Positions 45,842 through 56,357 of a stretch of DNA of 64,000 nt are shown in pieces. The stretch is from Climacium dendroides (lineage: Eukaryota; Streptophyta; Bryopsida; Hypnales; Climaciaceae). The DNA lies in contig OX467090.1 of the NCBI GenBank assembly GCA_950106755.1, forward strand, positions 7,750,001 through 7,814,000, read 5' to 3'. Numbering within the stretch: the stretch's first letter is position 1; every line of letters begins with the position of its first letter. The position numbers and the translations under genes are program-made. The notes under the pieces were generated by a model. That model did no database searches and had not been told where the DNA came from. It saw nothing but the letters and a program-made list of their open reading frames with translations.

Positions 45842-48800
45842 TGTCGTACGAGTAGTTAGCCGTAAGTATCCTTACACCCACAAATTGTTGCAAGACGACA
45901 CGAATTATCGTTCCAGGGAACTTCTAGTGTGATATCGATAGAGTTATAAGCATTCGGATTTAGATTACTCACTTGATTCTCTTTCTTTCACTTACCCTAC
46001 CTCATTCCGGAAACTTAGTACCTTCCGGATTCCGTTCCGGATCCGGACACACCCGGAATTGAGTTCCGTCTCTTTTCCGTCACTAGTTTTTGTTGCCTCT
46101 GTTTTACCCTCAGAGGCTCCGCCCTTGATCTAGAAAGGGGTGGGGACTCACCACTTGTGCAATTATCCTCTCTGTATTCTAAATCTACTAAACAACACAC
46201 CCAAGACAACACAGTTGTAGGAGGAGGAAGGAGTATTCTCTCACAGTTTCCGGATTGGTTGATCCGGAATCAGGTCACACAGAGCAATTCTCACACCTCC
46301 CTTTACTACAACGACGGATTCGAACTCATAGATAAAAGGAACAGAGTTTCAAGGGGAAGACAATGTACCAAGGGGGAGGTTGGTAGACCTTCCAAAGTAG
46401 CGGGAGTTTCTTTCCTTTGGCGGTTGCTTATCTCCGCACAGAACCCTTCTGGTTCTGGACTCGCAGGGACCTCTACCTTCTTACCCGGATTGCCGTTCCG
46501 GCAATTTAAAGGCACATCACACTTACACTCCCTTACTCAATTCACATCTCTCCCACTCAGCTCAACACCAAGAGATTCGTAGCTCAAGATCCGGATTCCT
46601 CCTCTTCCTCCCTTCTTTTTCTCCAGTACAAGGATACACACACATGCATACACTGAGCCAAAGATTCCGTCTAAACAAAGTGCAGCTAGAGGCACCCTGA
46701 CTGACTTAGATTAAGAAAAGGGAAATCATAATACATACGTGAAAGCACTAAGGTCGAATGGAGTAGAATGGAATGGCAGACAACTAACTTGCCTGCCCTT
46801 AAAATACTAACACAAAAAAAAAAATCCAAAGTCAACTCCTAACAGCTTGAAAAGGAAACCCGGAAATCCAGGCAACCAATCTCTGAAAACCCCGGGATAT
46901 CCGGAAAGATTGCTAACTGCCGCCCGAGATAACCGGATTCCTTACTATCCGCCTAAGATCCCGGAAACCGGATTCATGCTCGGAACCCCATTCCGGACCC
47001 TATACTTCTTTTCCTACCAACCCTAATGTCTTGGTTTCCGTCTTTTCTTTGAACGGCTCCCTGCTTGGCTGGTAGGCGTCCCCTTTGTATTCTTTGCTGG
47101 TGTGGTCTTTGCTGTGGCCCGAGTCTGGATATGACGCGTTGCAGGAGACGGATCGCTGTCGTCTTCGGTTCCGAAAGTGGAGTGGGCACTCTCTTCCTTA
47201 GAATCTTCGATGACTTGAATTTCTCCTTCTTTCTTTGGTGTGGTATCCTCCAATGTTGCGGGTTTGCTTCTTTCCCCTGGTGTGGTCTCCTGCATGTGCA
47301 CAAATCCCTGCGGATTAGACCGAGCTGAATTGGTCATTCCACCGATCCGGCTGATGAGATCTCCCCTGACTTGCTGTCCTAGAACCTTGAACGTCCCAGT
47401 CATCAAATTCGGCATTGTTTTTGCCTTGGGAACTTCCAGAGTTGAGAACTTAGATGGCACCGGAACCGTTTTCGCGCTAGACTCCGGTTCCGGTTCCGAG
47501 GCTGGCCTCAAATTCAACTCCGTCATCCGTATCTTACTGGCGGAAGGCTCGGCTGGTGTGAGTATCCCCCTCAAGCCCTCCATCCGCGTTGCCTGATCCG
47601 CCATTGGTTTCCCTGGGGTACCTGTGACAAAAGGAAGTTCCGGAAAGGTGGAGAAGTCCATTGCATGGTTTGGGTCGATGGCCGCCAACAACTTCTGTAT
47701 CTCCTTGAAAATCCGCTCTATTCTCGCAGTGAAGTCTACGAGGATGGTAACTACCTTGGTTCCAGTAATGTGGCCTTCCGATATCATCTTTGAGTCAAAC
47801 AAGGCAGCTTTTGTGATGATGTCAGCTTTGATGTTGACTGCTCCGGTTAGATTCTTGACCAGAGCGAGAGCCTCTTTCTCTTTCTCCTTTGCAGCTACCA
47901 TTTCCCCTTCCGCCCAATTCACCCGGGTTTGGAGTAGGTTCCGTTCTGCCTCCAACTCCTGGATCCGATCCTCCCTCTTCTTTAGATCCTCCGGCTTGGG
48001 CAGTCGCTTGACAGCTTCCACGATCTGATCCGGATCCACCTTCAACACTTCCGCGGTATCTATCATCAAGTCTGACAACCCGTCGTGAAGTACCTTGGCT
48101 TCACGTATCCACTCGAGTCCCGCATTAAAAAATGCGGATTCTGTTTCCATTTCAGGTCCTCTGCTGGACTCCCCCCTCTCCATTGTCGGTGGCTTGATTC
48201 TCGAACCCGGATCGGTTGACTTCCTCTTCTTGGTCCTTGGATCCGTCAGACGTTCCTCGGGAAGCTCCTCCGGCTTAGACTCGACCGGATCTTCCGCTTC
48301 CTCCCCGGAAAGTCCGTATGATAGGAGCGTCTTTCCGGTGTCATACTGAATTATTTCCGCCGCACTCAAAAGTTCCTGCTGATGGTACAGATGAAACAAA
48401 TAGGTGCTAACTGGACTCGCCTTCGCTCGGGTCACGTGATCCGCTAATTTAGCCACTATCTCGGCTATGACCCTACCCCAGTGCACTACTCGGTTCTCCA
48501 TAGCCCCAAAGATGGTATTGGCCACCGTAATGGTAACCCGCGTTCGCTTTTCCGGATACAAGATCGGAATCAGAAACTCTAGTATCCGCCTATGTCTCTC
48601 GTCCTTGCACTCGCTGATAGCGAATCCGTCCTTAGGGTTTGCAGACCCCGCGAACTTCCCAGCTACAAAGCGGTCCGTCCTCGATGCTAAGCCGTTCCCA
48701 CTCTTCCGGAACTGATATACGTCCGCCCAGATGTCCTCGGTCCACGCAACTGGCCGTCCTCTCAAAGTGAGCTCGTACTGGTTCGGAACACCGTGAAGTA

Positions 48801-49402
48801 GTTCTTGGATCATCTCTTCACTCTTGAGGTTCCATGGTCGGTGTAGTAAACCGACACATCCTAACCTAGTCAAGTCCTCCTCCAATTGCTTGTGTAGTTC
48901 CAAGCTATCCGGAATGGCCGGAGAGATAACTCGGGCGGATACCGCTACCTTTCGTACTGGTCCGGATGCCATAAGATCTAAGTGAGAACGAGGAAAAGTA
49001 GTTCTACCTCAGTCGCTAATTCACCACTCTTTCTCTCAACTACTCACACAAACAGTCTCAAGAACACCGAACAGAAAAAGTGAAGAGGAAACCCTAAGAA
49101 GACAGCTTAAGTACTAACCCATCTTTCTACGGTTTTAAGGACAACGGCTACAGGTCCGTTGTCTCAACGGTATCCTACTTCCGTAGCTACCAGACCTATA
49201 CGGTAGGTTCCTGTGTTCCGGATGAGTCCGGATTCCGGATCCGGATAAGTTCCGGTTTAGGGTTGTGCTGGAACGCTTATTTTCTAATTCAAGCTATCTG
49301 GTCCAAAAAATCACAATCTAACTATTATTTTTTTATTTTATTTTTCTTTTTCACACCTACTTCTTGTGTTATTGCTCTGTTTTCGGATTCCGGATTCCCA
49401 CA
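45842..49402 (-). mobile_element. Solo LTR of a Gypsy family, 3.6 kb, carrying an ORF
   Basis: TG...CA ends (TGTCGTACGAG to GGATTCCCACA), with CACAG on both sides (45837-45841 and 49403-49407). Excising one unit restores the LINE frame. It has no pol domains and no internal repeat of its ends. Its right end (minus sense: GGAATCCGGA near the start), its CCGGA-rich composition and its ORF correspond to the 3' LTR of the Gypsy element at 56358-60469. I therefore read it as a solo LTR of a related family. Confidence 0.7.
47023..48972 (-). CDS. Intact 649-codon ORF inside the LTR, unknown function
   Basis: ATG at 48972, uninterrupted to 47023. N-terminal globular part (about 1-220) has HRPWNLKSEE, ILEFLIPILYPEKRT and VVHWGRVIAEIV, recalling proteins annotated as putative plant transposon protein (from memory). 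The middle is acidic and proline/lysine-rich. A coiled coil (about 330-375, ELEAERNLLQTRVNW) is followed by a KAALFDSKM segment; the C-terminus is low complexity and ends with a basic SKKRRKPRH tail, a possible nuclear signal. A homologue with the same order, decayed, occurs in the Gypsy LTR at 58048-59786. Its intactness, inside a LINE full of stops, means recent arrival or selection. It has no polymerase, nuclease or protease motif. Function not known. Confidence 0.75.
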   Translation of the reverse strand: MASGPVRKVAVSARVISPAIPDSLELHKQLEEDLTRLGCVGLLHRPWNLKSEEMIQELLHGVPNQYELTLRGRPVAWTEDIWADVYQFRKSGNGLASRTDRFVAGKFAGSANPKDGFAISECKDERHRRILEFLIPILYPEKRTRVTITVANTIFGAMENRVVHWGRVIAEIVAKLADHVTRAKASPVSTYLFHLYHQQELLSAAEIIQYDTGKTLLSYGLSGEEAEDPVESKPEELPEERLTDPRTKKRKSTDPGSRIKPPTMERGESSRGPEMETESAFFNAGLEWIREAKVLHDGLSDLMIDTAEVLKVDPDQIVEAVKRLPKPEDLKKREDRIQELEAERNLLQTRVNWAEGEMVAAKEKEKEALALVKNLTGAVNIKADIITKAALFDSKMISEGHITGTKVVTILVDFTARIERIFKEIQKLLAAIDPNHAMDFSTFPELPFVTGTPGKPMADQATRMEGLRGILTPAEPSASKIRMTELNLRPASEPEPESSAKTVPVPSKFSTLEVPKAKTMPNLMTGTFKVLGQQVRGDLISRIGGMTNSARSNPQGFVHMQETTPGERSKPATLEDTTPKKEGEIQVIEDSKEESAHSTFGTEDDSDPSPATRHIQTRATAKTTPAKNTKGTPTSQAGSRSKKRRKPRH

Positions 49403-49407
49403 CACAG

Positions 49408-51410
49408 AGCCAATTAGAAGTGGAGAGATCACAGGAGGTGGACTCCCCATTCAAGGTGGTAGGTCTACTGGAGGAGGAGTTCCCTCCGCTCCAAAGTGAA
49501 GAAAAATCCAAGCTTGGCAAGGCCAGAAGGAAACTTCTAAATCAGAGAGAGGAGGAAGAGAAATTGAGGTCTTCGGCCAAGGAGACAGGGAGAGTTTTGC
49601 GATCAAGACGATAGTTCGGAGAATCTAGCTTCTTGCGCATGAATTCGTTGGAAGGCAGATTCTGGGAGAAGGAGCGCACAGCGGCCTATCCATCAGAGGA
49701 ATGGTGGTCTAAATGGGAAGGGGAGACGCTGGAGGAGAGTTTCAGCGTCATTACCGGAGACAAGCCCCAGAAAAGTAAGAGACACATTTCCATCCGGCCT
49801 TTAATATATAAAGGAATAGATGATACGGTCTCATACTTACTGGAACCAGTAGGCAATGGAGTTAGCATACCAGAGTCTTTACGGTTGGTAATGCAGGAAG
49901 GAAATCACTAGAAGAAAAAGCAGGGTTTTGCGACTGCGGTTTGCGACTGGTTTGTAGTCGTATCGGACGTTTGCGACTTGGTGATATTCTGGAGTCCGCA
50001 GTCGTAGTGGACAAGTCGCATGAGTTGCACTGCAGTCGCGAGGTTGTTTGTCATTCGATAGGCAACGAAGAACTTCGTCGATGAACTGCTGTGACGTGGT
50101 TGCTGATGTGGAAGTTATTTCACTTATTTGTGTGCAACTAGTTTGCGACTAATGTGCAACTGGTTTGCGATTGACATACAACTGGTGTGCAACTAGTTTG
50201 CGATTGATGTGCAACTCGTTTGTGACTAGAGTGCAACTGGTTTGCGATTGATGTGCAACTCGTTTACGACTAGTGTGCAACTAGTTTGCGATTGACATAC
50301 AACTGGTTTGCAACTAGTGTGTAACTCGTTTGCGATTGACATACAATTGGTTTGCAACTTGGTTATAATTTATAGAGTTGTAGATTATAGAAATCTACAA
50401 ATTGTAGAAATCTACAAAATATATAAATATTAGAATTTCACTATCAAAATTCATTACACAAGAATGCTATAACTTACCATTCTTATCTGTTCAAGCTGAT
50501 GGTATTCTTGACAATCGATATAGGACAATTGAATCGATTTTCAATTATGTTCTAGTTGCATTGGACTTGTTCTCTAGTTGCATTTGACTTGTTCTCTAGT
50601 TGCATTTGAATCGTTTTTTAGTTGCACTGTAGTCGGACTCTAGTTGCATTATAGTTGATTCCTAGTTGCATTTGAGTCATTTCTAAGTTGCAATCTTCTA
50701 GTTTTTAGTTGCAGTCTGTAATCAAAGCGATTGCATTTTTCCACGGTGGACTCTATTTCGTGGATAGCTGTCCACATGGACAACTGCGATGAATACTAGA
50801 TGTAGAATACCTCATGTCAGTTCTTCTATTACAATATTGTAACCCTATTCTTCATTTTCCGACTACTTTGCGACTACAACTACATACACGTGAAATTTGG
50901 TGCAAATACAGAGGGCTACAGTCGCATCTCAGTTGTATAGGACACATAGTCGCATCTCAGTGGGTTGCAACGGACACGTTTTTCTTCTAGTGAATACAAC
51001 AATAGAGGACACAAAAAAAGGATTTTTACTGAAATCTAGGCATATGTCAAAGGAATGGTTAGGAAGCCGCCCAGTCTCCATCGCTGGGAATCCATTTTAT
51101 GGACAGCACGCTGGGATACGATTGGAGAGGCTTCAGAGCTCACGATTCTGGCACCAGTTAAAGTCATGTCCAAGGCCCGACCCTTAGCTGGGGTGAAGGC
51201 CACATGGATGGAGAAAGATGATATTGAGCACCTGGTGGCTGAATGCGGAAGGGGCAAGGTGAACTGTCTTTTTACAAACTGGGTAGATCTGGACATCGAG
51301 CAATAGGAAAGCGAGTGGCAGTCGGGACTCCAAGCTCTCCTGGATCAAGTCATTCAGAGAAGTAAGAAAGAGTCGGGGATCCGATACGAATCTTCATTTG
51401 ACTCCGCTTA
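49408..51410 (+). pseudogene. LINE ORF1, second part, split by CACTA
   Basis: 49408-49614 is a charged coiled-coil-like tail (EEEFPPLQ, RRKLLNQREEEEKLR). 49633-49905 continues in the same frame. After the CACTA element (49906-50995 removed) the reading continues as TTIEDTKKGF and then changes frame near 51100-51150 to LAGVKATWMEKDDIEHLV. A few stops are present. The boundary with ORF2 is near 51410. Confidence 0.5.
49906..50992. mobile_element. Non-autonomous CACTA DNA transposon, 1.1 kb
   Basis: Ends CACTAGAAGAAAAA and TTTTTCTTCTAGTG are perfect 14-bp inverted repeats, with AAT on both sides (49903-49905, 50993-50995). Subterminal repeats of the type TTTGCGACTGG and GTGCAACTAGTTTGCGATTG fill the left part (49925-50360), and TCTAGTTGCATTTGA repeats the right part (50560-50700). 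No transposase frame. Confidence 0.95.
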
Positions 51411-54400
51411 ATGGATTTAAATTTGGATATTGCGACCTTGAACATTCGAGGTGCTGGGGTCGGCACCAGAGGATCAGCAAAACAGGTACAAATCAGAAGG
51501 TTGTTCGAGCGCATGGATAAGCAACCCCAGGTTATTCTAATCCAAGAGCACTGGCTAGAGGAGTGGATGTGTAAAAACAAATGTAGAAGTTTACCTTACA
51601 CGAGTGGGTTCAGAGCGTGGAACCCAGCAATTCAAAGCGGAACAGGCCGATGGCGTGCAGGGACAGGGATACTAGTCTCACACTCACTGGCCCAAAGAGT
51701 GATAGATGAAGGGATCATTGTAAATGGTCGAGCTCAATTTATTTCTTTAAAAACGGAGGAAGGCTTTGTGATTTCTATTATCAATGTATATGCCTCGGGC
51801 TCCTCGCAAGACAGGGGAACATTATGGCAGGACCTGGTGGCCGCAAACATGCATGGATAGGGATTCATCCTGTCAGGCGACTTTAACATGGTGGAGTCGC
51901 AAAAAGACAGAACCGGCAGCTCACGCTTCTGCACAAACCCCAACAAGAAAGAACGCACGGCCTGGAATTGATTGTTAAATCATTATGGCTTGGAGGATGT
52001 TTGGCACAATGACCAGTTTAGAAAAGACTCTCCCAAATGTTATACTTGGGATAACAGCTGCAGAGGAGAAGCAAGAAGGGGAGCTAGGATCGATAGATTT
52101 TACTTATTTAGCGGATTATGCGGGCAAGGAGGGAATCTGATTTCCCACCCACACACCAAAATTTCGGACCACTCCCCGGTGTAGTTACAGATCATGTCTG
52201 TGACATCATCGAAGGGCAAAAAACGTAGGCGCTTGCCGATCAAACTCCTCCAGGAAGAACAGATTAGAGGTACGCTCGAGAAAGCATGGGGAAATGAAAG
52301 AAAACCATCAGGGCGGGAGTTGTGGATGGAATGGATCGGCAGGGCCCAATCTAGAGTAATACGAGAAGCTAACCGCATCGAAAAGGCCCGCTGAATAGCC
52401 AGGTATAAGGTGGAGAATAAGGCGTTACGACAAATCAAGCAAGTGGAAGAAGCTTTAAGGGGGAATCCAGACGACCCTGTCGCTCAGAAGAAGCTCAAGG
52501 AGGCAAAAACTTCGCTGTAGGAAATCACACTTAAACTTCTGGACGTGCAATATCACACAGTCTCAGCAAAGTGGATGAAAAACGGCGATCGATGCTCGAA
52601 GGAATTTTTCAAGGTATTCAAAGACGCCAACAAAAGATCCCTCATTTCGCAATTACAAGTGGGCGGTAGCACCCTCACGGGACAAAAAGAGAAGGCAGGG
52701 GCCCTTAAGGAATTTTATAAAGAACTGTACTACGAGGAAGTAGCATTGGCAGAGGAGATGGAAGCCCATAGGCAGGTTTTATCAAGCGTGCCTAGATCAG
52801 TCTCAGAGTCCCAAAATGCTCATTTTGGGAAGGAGATTACAATTACAGAGATACAAGAGGCCATAAGAGATTTATCGATTGGCAATGCACTAGGGGAAGA
52901 CGGCATCCCGACGGATTTTTTTAAACTATGTACAGATTGGGTCCATGATGACCTATTACATGCAGTCCAGGAGGTGCTGAAGAATGGGGAGATATCTAGA
53001 GATCACAACAAAGGAATCATTGCATTACTCCCAAAAGGAGGAGATGCCTCGTTGATCAAGAATTTCAGACCGATAACTTTGTTGTCATCATTTTATAAAT
53101 TGGTGGCAAAAGTCTTGGCAAGAAGATTACAAATCATATTACCAGAGATTATTCGACCAAATCAAACCGGTTTCGTGAGGGGGAGATGTATCATTGACAA
53201 CATCTTTATGGCCCAAGAGGCCGTGCACTTTGCGGAGGAGTCTGGCCAAAAACTCACTCTCCTCTTACTAGACTTCGAAAAGGCATATGATAGGATATCA
53301 TAGGGGTTCATGAGAGGAGTATTGGAGAAAAGAGGGTTCCACCAGGAGTTTATAAAAGGTGTCATGGCCTTATACAAGAATGCATCATCGTCGGTTATAG
53401 TAAATGGGGAGGTTGGAGAAGAATTTGACCTTTCAAGGTCAGTCCGACAAGGATGTCCTTTGGCCCCCTTTCTATTTGTAGTGGTCTTAGACGCCTTGGG
53501 ATTTATGCTACAAGACAAGAAATACAGCATAGAGGGATTTCGTCTTCCCAATGGGGAATCGGTAAGGGACATGTCCTATGCGGATGACACCAGTTTATAC
53601 TTATTGGGGTCAAGGGAAAACCTGAACAAAGTATATGAGGTTCTCAGAATCTTCTGCCTGGCATCATGCTCGAAGATCAATTGGGATAAAATAGCGGCTA
53701 TTTGGGCATCGAACCAGGAAAGAGACTTCGAATGGGGGGAAGAACTTGGCTTAAACTGGATTCCGGAAGGAAGAGGGGTGAGGTACTTGGGACCTCTAAT
53801 TGGATTCCACCTACCCCTAGACACCAACACTATCCCGCTTATTGATCTATTAAAGAAGAAGTTGAGATTATGGGCGGCAAAGACAGTATCCCAAGCTGGA
53901 CGGGTAATCATTTGCAATCAGATGCTATTGACTACGTGTTGGTACACCGTAGCCTGTTGTAGGATCTCACCAAAGAATTGTGACTTAATCAGGTCACTAA
54001 TTACTAGGTATTTGTGGACAGGACGGGGAGATAGGAGATGCGCGGCCAGGGTAAAATGGGCAACCTGTATTCTACCGCAAATGGAAGGAGGGCTCAAACT
54101 CTTAGACCCCTTCATTATGACACAAGCTCTGTTGGCTAAACTGGTGATAAGAGGGCTGTCACTAGGAAGGGAACTGTGGAAAATCTTACTAAAATTCAAA
54201 ATAGACAAGGGCAAGCCATGCGGAGATAGTAAATGGCACGAATCGGCGGAATGGATATTTTATAAAAAAGGTCTCAAGAGAGACAACTTCTCACCGCTTT
54301 TGGGGGCATGCCTGAAAGCATTTCAGTTCGTGAAAGGAGGTCTGGAAAAGAAGGAGCCTCAAGATGTTTGCAATATCTTAAGGCAACCACTATTTGGTAA

Positions 54401-55709
54401 TTCATTCATATTAGAAGATGAAGAGGTTCCGCTAGGATTTGGCCAGAATATAGGAGTCCACTTATGGGCTAGAGAAGGCATCACAACTGTGGGAGATCTC
54501 TGGGACATTAGTAAGCAAAATTGGTTGCAACTCTCAGACATTCAAATGCTCCTACCAAGGAAAGGAGCAGTTAAGGAGAAAGGGACACGTAGGAGACAGA
54601 AAATTCTGTCACACATTCTGTGGGACCCAAGGGCCTTCCCAGACAGGAAGGAAGTCGCATGGCTCTACGCACCCGGGAGTAGGTACTTTTATCACCATGA
54701 TAAAGGGATGGTCGCGGTGGAAGGGGCCAGCCGTTTCACGTGTAAAAGATCAGGATTACTCGTTCAGGAAGATGGCATTTTTCCGTTAGAAGAAAAAGGC
54801 CTAGTACAAGCAAGGGTAATTCTATGGGATTCGGGCACCCGAAGTTTTCAGGGATGTAACCCTGAACAGATTCCCAACAAACCTAGTTCGGTGTGGGCTT
54901 TGGGAGGAGGCACGATACAGAACCAGATCTGGGACCCGGGGGAGTGGGAGTAGAGAAAATTGCCTAAACTTAAAGAGGTGCCCTTCTTTGGTTATATAGT
55001 TAAAAGGGGGTACGAACAAGGGCTCAGCAGGAAAGTCGAGAGACCGATAGCGATGCAAGAAATGAACACTCAAGACTTCACTAAGCCGGAAATCCAACAA
55101 GTTTTTCAACTTATCTGGCACACAAGCAGACCAAGGAAGCAAGGGATGTTTCTATGGCAGATCCTTAACAGGGGGATTGTTACCGGCGACTGGTTATCAT
55201 GGTGGATCCCCCAAGCTAGAACAGGGTGCGTTATGTGCCAATGTCAAATGGAGACCATCCCACCTTTCTTTTGGGATTGTGAAGTCACCCGGGACTTATG
55301 GAGGAAATACAACCGACTCGAGAGGGAGTTAGGTAGAACCCTAGTAAACTCTTTTCAAGAGGCCCTTTTAGGGCAGTTCAACATTCAACACAGTGAGAAA
55401 CTGGGCCGCTATGTTTTTAAGAATCAGCCATGGGACCTAATGAGGTCCTTCTTCATTTGGCACTTATGGACGGATAGATGCGGCGCTAGGTATGCGAATC
55501 AAGAGGTTAGCAGCAAGCGGATTTTAGCTTCCACTTGGTTGTCGACTATTTATGCTAGCATGGCCCTGTGGTATCAGCTCCACTCGGTTATTAGAAACAC
55601 AAAGACCTTGGCTTCTCTGGAAAATTTATTTGAGACGGAATGGACCCCATATTTTTGTTGTTCAGGTGGTGGGACTTGGCACTTTATTGTGTCTGCCCTC
55701 TTCCGATGA
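51411..55709 (+). pseudogene. LINE ORF2: endonuclease, reverse transcriptase (broken by stops)
   Basis: One frame across 4.3 kb. Endonuclease (from 51411): LDIATLNIRGAG, VILIQEHWLE, SGDFNMVES, DRFYLF. Reverse transcriptase (52800-54000): GEDGIPTDFFK, ALLPKGGD, FRPITLLSSFYK, QTGFVRGRCIIDNI, LDFEKAYDR, QGCPLAPFLF and the catalytic YADDT near 53580. C-terminal zinc-binding domain near 55210-55300 (CVMCQC, FFWDCEV). In-frame stops at 51858, 51969, 52182, 52392, 52518, 53301 and 54951, all TAG or TGA, no frameshift. The encoded enzyme would have been an L1-type ORF2 protein. It cannot be made now without readthrough. Confidence 0.92.
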
Positions 55710-55789
55710 TTTGTTTTCCTTTTAATTTTTATTGTGAAGGAAGGGCTCGCCCCTCCCCCCAGCCTCCTACGGCTTTCACAGCAAAGGTG

Positions 55790-56352
55790 CCAACTTGACA
55801 AAAGAGGAGTTTGTGGAAATTTGGACAATGGCCGCCCAATACAATAATCAATAGAACTTATTTTGTGAAATGCTTGTACGTGGAGATCTTTGTTTGGACG
55901 ATTGGACTTCACTCTTTTATCCCATTGCCAACATTGGTGCGAGAGTTCTTTTGTATTATATTGGACTAGAGCGGCAGTTGGAGAATCAACAACAAATAGA
56001 CTTGGCTGAGCAATCAATGTGACTGGTGATGATCAAGGAACATTAAAGACTACTTGACCAAGTTTTGACGGATCAGTCTATTTTGCAGGAAGCATGGAAG
56101 GCCGAGTTGATGACAATGAAGGATACCATTCGAAAGAAAGGCGATGAGACAGCACTTCAAGTACAAACTCTCATTTCAGCAGTTTTGGCGCGAGAAACAG
56201 TGGGACAATGAGGCGAATTGACAAATAGTTAGTATGTTTTTGCAATGGAGACTACTATCGTAGCACAGGAAAGTCAGGTTGCTTCTCTAAGACTGGAAAT
56301 GGTCCTAAAGTGACCCGTTTATTGTTACCACAAAGATTTTGTTAGCAAACTT
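55790..56352 (+). pseudogene. Older element, continuation after the LINE
   Basis: Resumes the sequence broken at 43835 and carries words of the 11-bp motif family (TTGACAAAAG, ATTGACAAATAG). Open frames are short and interrupted. It ends where the Gypsy LTR begins (56358), preceded by CTTAA, the likely target duplication of that element. Confidence 0.45.
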
Positions 56353-56357
56353 CTTAA

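Larger units (their letters stand above)
43836..55779 (+). mobile_element. LINE retrotransposon, nested insertions inside
   Basis: Flanked by AGCAAAGGTG at 43826-43835 and 55780-55789 (10-bp duplication). Removing the LTR (45842-49402) and CACTA (49906-50992) insertions with one copy of each duplication leaves about 7.3 kb: 5' leader, ORF1 with CCHC knuckle, ORF2 with endonuclease, reverse transcriptase and C-terminal zinc-binding domain. The 3' end (CCCCAGCCTCCTACGGCTTT) has no poly(A) tail. The outer sequences rejoin the older element. Confidence 0.85.

Noticed and set aside
46157..46582. 141-codon plus-strand open frame in the solo LTR
   Set aside because: Lies in the untranslated 3' part of the LTR on the strand opposite to the 649-codon ORF; no domain features.
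47240..48715. Several plus-strand open frames of 80-134 codons
   Set aside because: Antisense shadows of the intact minus-strand ORF 47023-48972.
49906..50992. Possible gene-derived repeat protein
   Set aside because: Perfect CACTA ends and AAT duplication show a DNA transposon; repeats are subterminal, not coding.
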